Origin: JBBSGA01 sp038254585
GTDB lineage: Bacteria; Chloroflexota; Chloroflexia; Chloroflexales; Kallotenuaceae
Direction: 5' to 3'
DNA length: 21,689 nucleotides
Assembly: GCA_038254585.1 (NCBI GenBank)
Contig: JBBSGA010000069.1
Coordinates: 1-21,689, forward strand
Shown here: positions 18,443 through 21,689 of the stretch, one piece after another
How the letters are laid out: each line of letters starts with the position of its first letter
Position numbering within the stretch: position 1 is the stretch's first letter
The notes under the pieces: model-generated
The model's database searches: none
Seen by the model: the letters and a program-made list of their open reading frames with translations, nothing else
What the model was told of the DNA's origin: nothing
Program-made: the position numbers and the translations under genes

Positions 18443-19153
18443 ATGGCCGAATACCACGTACGTATCAAGGAACTCCCATCATCCGAGCAGCCGCGCGAGC
18501 GCTTGCGCGACTACGGTCCATCGGCGCTAAGTGACGCGGAGCTTCTCGCGATCCTGCTGCGGACCGGCCTTCAGGGGCTGAACGTCGTCCAGCTCGCCCA
18601 GAAGATGCTGCGCGAGCACGGCGGCTGGGTCGGCTTACAGCGGCTGAGCTTCGTGGAGATCACGCAGATTCACGGCCTGGGCGAAGCGAAGGCCGCCCAG
18701 GTAAAAGCGGCCCTGGAGATCGGCCGCCGCCTACTGCTGGCTCAGCCCGAGCAGCGCGTTCAGATCACAAGCCCCGGCGACGTCGCCAATCTATTGATGG
18801 TCGAGATGAGCCACCTGGAGCAGGAGCACCTCAAAGTCGTCAGCCTGAGCACAAAAAACCACGTCCTGCGCCATTTCACGGTCTACATCGGCTCGATCAA
18901 CTCCTCGGCCGTCAGGGTAGGCGAAGTGTTCAAAGAAGCCCTGAAGCAGAATGCTGCGGCGATCATCGTGGCGCACAACCACCCCTCGGGCGACCCCACA
19001 CCCTCCTCCGAAGACGTCGCCGTCACGCGCGAGATCGTCGACGCCGGCAAGCTGCTGGGGGTCGACGTGCTCGACCATTTGGTGATTGGGCAGGGACGCT
19101 GGGTGAGCTTGCGCGAGCGTGGGCTGGGGTTTGGCGGGAGTGGGAGGAGGTAA
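18443..19153 (+). CDS. radC: RadC family JAB/MPN domain protein
   Basis: A 236-residue RadC (about 220-230 usual). The N-terminal helical part includes a helix-hairpin-helix-like segment IHGLGEAKAAQVKAALEIGR (76-95). The C-terminal metal-binding JAB domain has the JAMM motif HNHPSGDPTPSSED (178-191) with H178, H180 and D191 as expected zinc ligands. The biochemical role of RadC is unsettled; it was once thought to act in DNA repair, and homologues are common on mobile elements. The ATG at 18443 has GGAG eleven bases upstream. It stands alone on the plus strand. Two decayed pieces of a near-identical copy lie at 19896-19950 and 20951-21051. Confidence 0.94.
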   Translation: MAEYHVRIKELPSSEQPRERLRDYGPSALSDAELLAILLRTGLQGLNVVQLAQKMLREHGGWVGLQRLSFVEITQIHGLGEAKAAQVKAALEIGRRLLLAQPEQRVQITSPGDVANLLMVEMSHLEQEHLKVVSLSTKNHVLRHFTVYIGSINSSAVRVGEVFKEALKQNAAAIIVAHNHPSGDPTPSSEDVAVTREIVDAGKLLGVDVLDHLVIGQGRWVSLRERGLGFGGSGRR

Positions 19154-19171
19154 ATTGAAGCGGCATAGAGC

Positions 19172-19177
19172 TATAAT
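19172..19177 (+). promoter_or_regulatory. -10 box of the vapBC pair
   Basis: A perfect TATAAT 24 bases before the antitoxin ATG. The -35 region is poor, which would suit a promoter that depends on or is repressed by the complex, though no operator repeat is obvious. Confidence 0.45.
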
Positions 19178-19201
19178 CCATGCTGAACAGGAGGCTTGTC
19201 G

Positions 19202-19462
19202 ATGAGCGTTACACTGGATCTGCCGGAAGCGTTGGAGAGCGAGCTTTCCGCCGAAGCAGCCCGGCTGAAGTTATCGCTCTCCGAGTACATCCTGCGGCTG
19301 CTCACGACTGCACGGCCTGCAGACAACAGACCGACTACCGGCGCAGAACTCGTAACCTATTGGCAAAACGAGGGCCTGATTGGCACACGGCTGGACGTTG
19401 AGGATAGCTCAGCATATGCCCGTGAGCTACGGCGTACAGCTGAACGACGAGTCCTGGGATAA
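19202..19462 (+). CDS. vapB: VapB-type antitoxin, ribbon-helix-helix
   Basis: An 86-residue antitoxin for the PIN-domain toxin that follows. The N-terminus VTLDLPEALESELSAEAARL then LSLSEYILRLL (residues 3-33) has the strand-helix-helix layout of a ribbon-helix-helix DNA-binding domain. The C-terminal TGAELVTYWQNEGLIGTR segment is the toxin-binding tail seen in similar antitoxins. The ATG at 19202 has AGGAGG seven bases upstream; an in-frame TTG at 19196 is less likely. The toxin gene starts 6 bases after its stop. It likely represses its own promoter together with the toxin. The gene appears intact. Confidence 0.87.
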   Translation: MSVTLDLPEALESELSAEAARLKLSLSEYILRLLTTARPADNRPTTGAELVTYWQNEGLIGTRLDVEDSSAYARELRRTAERRVLG

Positions 19463-19468
19463 GCTGCA

Positions 19469-19849
19469 GTGCAATTACTGGATACGGACGTCCTCATAGA
19501 TATCCAACGCGCCCATGCCCCAGCACTGGCGTGGTTCGCCTCACTGACCGAACTGCCTGCCGTTCCCGGTTTCGTCGTGATGGAACTGTTTCAGGATGCC
19601 ACGAACACGCAGCAGATTCGGCAGGCTCTTCGATTAGTTGCGCCTCTGTCGATCGTCTGGCCCACAGAAGTCGATTGCAGTCGTGCCTTGTCCGACTTCA
19701 CTGCCTATCATTTGTCACACAGCCTGGGCTTGCTCGACTCTTTGATCGCCGCTTGTGCTACTGGCCTGTCTGCGACGCTCTGCACCTTCAATGCGAAACA
19801 CTACCGGATTATCCCCAATCTCGTCATGGTGCAGCCATATACTCGGTAG
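19469..19849 (+). CDS. vapC: VapC-type PIN-domain ribonuclease toxin
   Basis: A 126-residue PIN-domain protein expected to cleave RNA with Mg2+ when the antitoxin is lost. The acidic residues are in the right places: D5 in LLDTDVLID, E39 in VVMELFQ and D90 in GLLDSLIAACA, followed by the TFNAKHY block (106-112). The start is GTG at 19469, 6 bases after the antitoxin stop, with no clear Shine-Dalgarno sequence, so translation is probably coupled to vapB. That is a usual way of keeping toxin below antitoxin. All catalytic positions look intact. The RNA target cannot be told from sequence. Confidence 0.88.
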   Translation: MQLLDTDVLIDIQRAHAPALAWFASLTELPAVPGFVVMELFQDATNTQQIRQALRLVAPLSIVWPTEVDCSRALSDFTAYHLSHSLGLLDSLIAACATGLSATLCTFNAKHYRIIPNLVMVQPYTR

Positions 19850-19895
19850 CAACCGACGCAGCACCTAGAGGCAGGGGAGATCGAACCGCGACACC

Positions 19896-19950
19896 GCGGC
19901 GATCATCGTGGCGCACAACCACCCCTCCGACGACCCCACGCCCTCCACCG
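19896..19950 (+). pseudogene. radC: Fragment of a second radC copy (JAMM motif part)
   Basis: These 55 bases match 18956-19010 of radC at about 51 positions and encode AAIIVAHNHPSDDPTPST, with G changed to D inside the JAMM motif. Similarity begins and ends abruptly. The next part of radC (about 40 bases) is missing and about 1 kb of unrelated DNA follows, after which similarity resumes at 20951. Confidence 0.85.
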
Positions 19951-20014
19951 TTATATGGAGAATAGTGTCAAGTCCCTAAGAATCATGGAAGTGCGATATG
20001 ACGCCAACAACATC

Positions 20015-20599
20015 TTAGCTAGCTCGAATGAACGCTAGGATGTCTTGCAGATCAGTGACGTAGCCGTTGCTGGTGTCGATCACAAGCGTAGGTACCCCGA
20101 GTTCGAGCGGCAGCTCCCAGCGCTACCACGCGTCTTTCCACAGGTCGCCCGGAGTTGCCGTGGCCGCAGCATCCATATGGGCAGGATGCCGCTCCCCTCG
20201 CTCGAAGCCGGCGCGGAACCGGTCACTACTGAGTTGCGATGATGCGGACAGATGAACGAGCACCGCCCGCGCTTGCGCCACAATTGGGGCTAGTGCGGGC
20301 TCGGCCAGCCCACGCGAAAACGCTGCTTCTAGCACCACCCCCACGCCAATGGCTAGAATCTCCACCGCAAGGCAGTAACACAGGGCATAGGCAGCACCAC
20401 CATGCACCTTGGACTCTAAGTGTGTCTTCGGCGGGAGCGAGTCAGCTATCGTCTCCCGCAACTCGTCTTTGCAGAGCCGCACGAGGCCTAACTTGGAGGC
20501 TAGGCGCTTAGCAAGGGTGGTCTTCCCAGAGGCAGGCGCACCAGACACGATGACGAGCAGTGGCGGGACCCGTCCCTCTTCGGAAATCGGCTGACTCAT
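20015..20599 (-). pseudogene. P-loop kinase (AAA_33-like) with in-frame amber codon
   Basis: A predicted small-molecule kinase of the zeta-toxin/chloramphenicol-phosphotransferase type. Walker A GAPASGKT (20-27) and the lid-like RFRAGFERGERHPAHMDAA (127-145) are visible. The frame from ATG 20599 stops at TAG 20123-20125 after 158 residues. The same frame then continues past that codon for 35 more, reading RWELPLELGVPTLVIDTSNG then YVTDLQDILAFIRAS, before TAA at 20015. That tail is what such kinases end with (a VDT strand and a last helix), so the TAG is probably a recent nonsense mutation. Full length would be about 194. The ribosome-binding site is weak. It lies inside the DNA that splits the second radC copy. 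No substrate can be named. Confidence 0.72.
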
Positions 20600-20725
20600 A
20601 CCCAGGCCGTTTCAACTTTGTAATCAGATACCGCTGATTCTCGATACAAAAGCACTACGCATCCAATTGCTGCTGTTGTGGCTTTTTGTTGCCCTCCGTG
20701 ACAACCTCCGCAGCTTCGCTTCACC

Positions 20726-20947
20726 CTACTGTACTACAAGTGGAATGACCAGCGGGGACGTGGGCGCCTCCATCCGCCGGATCTGTGCGGCGACCACATC
20801 GGCTTTGACCTGGAGCCCAAGTTGGACAAAGCGGGCGTGCATCTCGCGGAGCCGTGGGACATCGGCCGGCGTCGCCGCAAACCGCTCACAGAGCAGACAT
20901 TTGACATCGCTCTCGCAGTGCAGTTTGGGATTGCGCCGACAGTACCG
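20726..20947 (-). pseudogene. C-terminal fragment of a tyrosine-type integrase
   Basis: A stop-free minus-strand frame of about 73 codons begins abruptly at the junction with radC-like DNA and ends at TAG 20726. It reads YCRRNPKLHCESDVKCLLCE then RFAATPADVPRLREMHARF and a charged helix. The Cx7Cx5CxxC cluster followed by RF-x-TP-x-x-x-P-x-L is the cysteine-rich tail I know from a group of phage-type integrases. The catalytic domain (R...HxxR...Y) is absent. It is therefore the broken end of a mobile element and cannot act. The stretch 20600-20725 between it and the kinase holds nothing I recognise. Confidence 0.62.
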
Positions 20948-20950
20948 TCT

Positions 20951-21051
20951 CCTCCTCGGCGTCGACGTGCTGGATCATCTCGTGATCGGGCAGGAACGCT
21001 GGGTGAGCTTACGGGAGCGCGCTGGGGTTCGGCGGGAACGGGCGGCGCTAG
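20951..21051 (+). pseudogene. radC: Fragment of the second radC copy (C-terminal part, frameshifted)
   Basis: This matches 19051-19153 of radC, encoding LLGVDVLDHLVIGQERWVSL and RER. A two-base loss after GAGCGC shifts the frame. Restoring it gives GLGFGGNGRR and a TAG at 21049, as in the intact gene. Similarity starts at the edge of the integrase fragment. Together with 19896-19950 it shows a radC duplicate split by about 1 kb. Confidence 0.85.
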
Positions 21052-21100
21052 GCCTCAGGTAACGGAATTTAGAGACGATGTTGCTGGTGTACGTGTCCCG

Positions 21101-21526
21101 CTATGACTTGCGTGGCGGATAGCGCTGCGCATCAATCAAAACCTGACGCTCGATCACACGTGTAGTGTCATTCAGACGGAGAAGCGTAACCGTTGCGCGA
21201 CCAACGGCAGTCTTTCCAACGATGCGCGCCCCCTCGAACATGAAGTGTTCTGCCCACATTTGGGAGCGCGGGTTGAAGAGCGAAGTGACCATGCCGCTTA
21301 CTGGATCTAGCGTTGTCAGATCCGACCCTTTGTTACGATTGCACTTAAGGCAGGCGAACGCGAGATTATCACTCTCTGTTCGACCACCATGCTTGAGTGC
21401 CGCTAGATGGTCGATGTGATGGGAGAACGGCACATCGTCCTGATGAATTAAGCAATATTCGCATCGGCCTCCCGCCCGCTCGATGACCTGCTGGCGGAGC
21501 ACGTGCGAAATGTGTTCCCGACGCAT
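21101..21526 (-). CDS. HNH endonuclease family protein
   Basis: A 141-residue HNH nuclease. The first half carries the fold: zinc pair C22/C25 in RCEYC, the active-site strand HHIDHLAALKHGG (36-48), N54 and the second zinc pair C59/C62 in FACLKCNRNKG (57-67). The second half (SLFNPRSQMWAEHFMF and onward) is the C-terminal extension found in many stand-alone bacterial HNH proteins of unknown role. The ATG at 21526 is used; no Shine-Dalgarno sequence is seen. Its 5' end overlaps the end of an IS66-type transposase reading frame in another frame, so it may have been inherited with mobile DNA. Motifs look intact. Whether it acts in defence, homing or repair is unknown. Confidence 0.88.
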   Translation of the reverse strand: MRREHISHVLRQQVIERAGGRCEYCLIHQDDVPFSHHIDHLAALKHGGRTESDNLAFACLKCNRNKGSDLTTLDPVSGMVTSLFNPRSQMWAEHFMFEGARIVGKTAVGRATVTLLRLNDTTRVIERQVLIDAQRYPPRKS

Positions 21527-21529
21527 CGG

Positions 21530-21689
21530 GCACTACTAACTGATGTAGGTATGCGTTCAGGAGGTAGGCAGTAGCGTGGGTGCAGGGAGCCCAGTCCAAT
21601 GAGCACGCACCGCCTCAGCGATGAAGGGCAGCACCCGCTGCTCCCGTTGCCGACACGTTGTCGTCACTGTCAGGATCCGCTCCACAAAA
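21530..21689 (-). mobile_element. IS66-type transposase, C-terminal end (runs off window)
   Basis: A minus-strand frame open from the window edge reads FVERILTVTTTCRQREQRVL then PFIAEAVRAHWTGLPAPTLL and P. This is the typical C-terminus of IS66 transposases (ERMLTV-x-x-TCR, then EAVRA-x-W-x-G-x-PAPSLLP). The family ending is at about 21560-21570; the frame stays open to TAA 21448, inside the HNH gene. Only the last 45-50 residues are in the window, so integrity of the element and its inverted repeats cannot be judged. Confidence 0.7.

Noticed and set aside
19896..21051. radC-like repeats as ends of a defined transposon
   Set aside because: The two pieces are adjacent parts of one gene in direct orientation, not terminal inverted repeats, so they mark an interrupted gene rather than element ends.

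Overview
The window is a GC-rich bacterial chromosome segment. Dense, same-strand, housekeeping-rich operons fill most of it, and a short decayed accessory region lies at the right end. Gene content fits a deep-branching GC-rich bacterium, with Chloroflexota my best guess: a mycobacterial-type adenosine kinase, a short AhcY, a SAM-I riboswitch, PrkA, split AccA/AccD with a zinc-ribbon AccD, a VapBC pair and a cysteine-rich integrase tail. No rRNA or single marker settles the taxonomy. The first ~85 bases are runs of G and C that look like a contig-end artefact.

Left part (92-5190, minus strand): one S-adenosylmethionine (SAM) cycle operon. A near-consensus promoter (TTGCAC-17-TATAAT) starts a leader that I read as a SAM-I (S-box) riboswitch with an intrinsic terminator and an antiterminator. 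Behind it lie a gutted mtnA remnant, a MetE/UROD-like protein, adenosine kinase, adenosylhomocysteinase (ahcY) and SAM synthetase (metK). Together AhcY, the kinase and MetK remake SAM from methionine and clear S-adenosylhomocysteine and adenosine. High SAM would switch the set off. mtnA keeps only its extreme N- and C-terminal codons, joined out of frame.

Middle (5247-10490, minus): a two-gene helicase-nuclease unit, an AddB-like protein with PD-(D/E)XK nuclease and iron-sulphur cysteines followed by a UvrD-type helicase without a nuclease domain. They probably act together on DNA ends. Then come a glycine-zipper stress protein (+), an RlmI-type 23S rRNA methyltransferase (-) with a promoter that predicts a leaderless GTG start, a small winged-helix-like protein (+) and a 258-residue protein possibly with a ConA-like fold (-).

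Next: prkA (-) with a long leader behind a TTGACG-17-TATAGT promoter; accD-accA (-), the carboxyltransferase of acetyl-CoA carboxylase, preceded by a possible small gene; and radC (+) followed by a vapBC toxin-antitoxin pair.

Right end (19896-21689): an island of wreckage. Two pieces of a second radC copy flank about 1 kb holding a P-loop kinase gene broken by an in-frame amber codon and the C-terminal piece of a tyrosine integrase. Beyond it are an HNH endonuclease and the C-terminal end of an IS66-type transposase running off the window. I found no CRISPR array, tRNA or rRNA. The best leads are the riboswitch-led operon with its gutted mtnA, and the interrupted radC copy.
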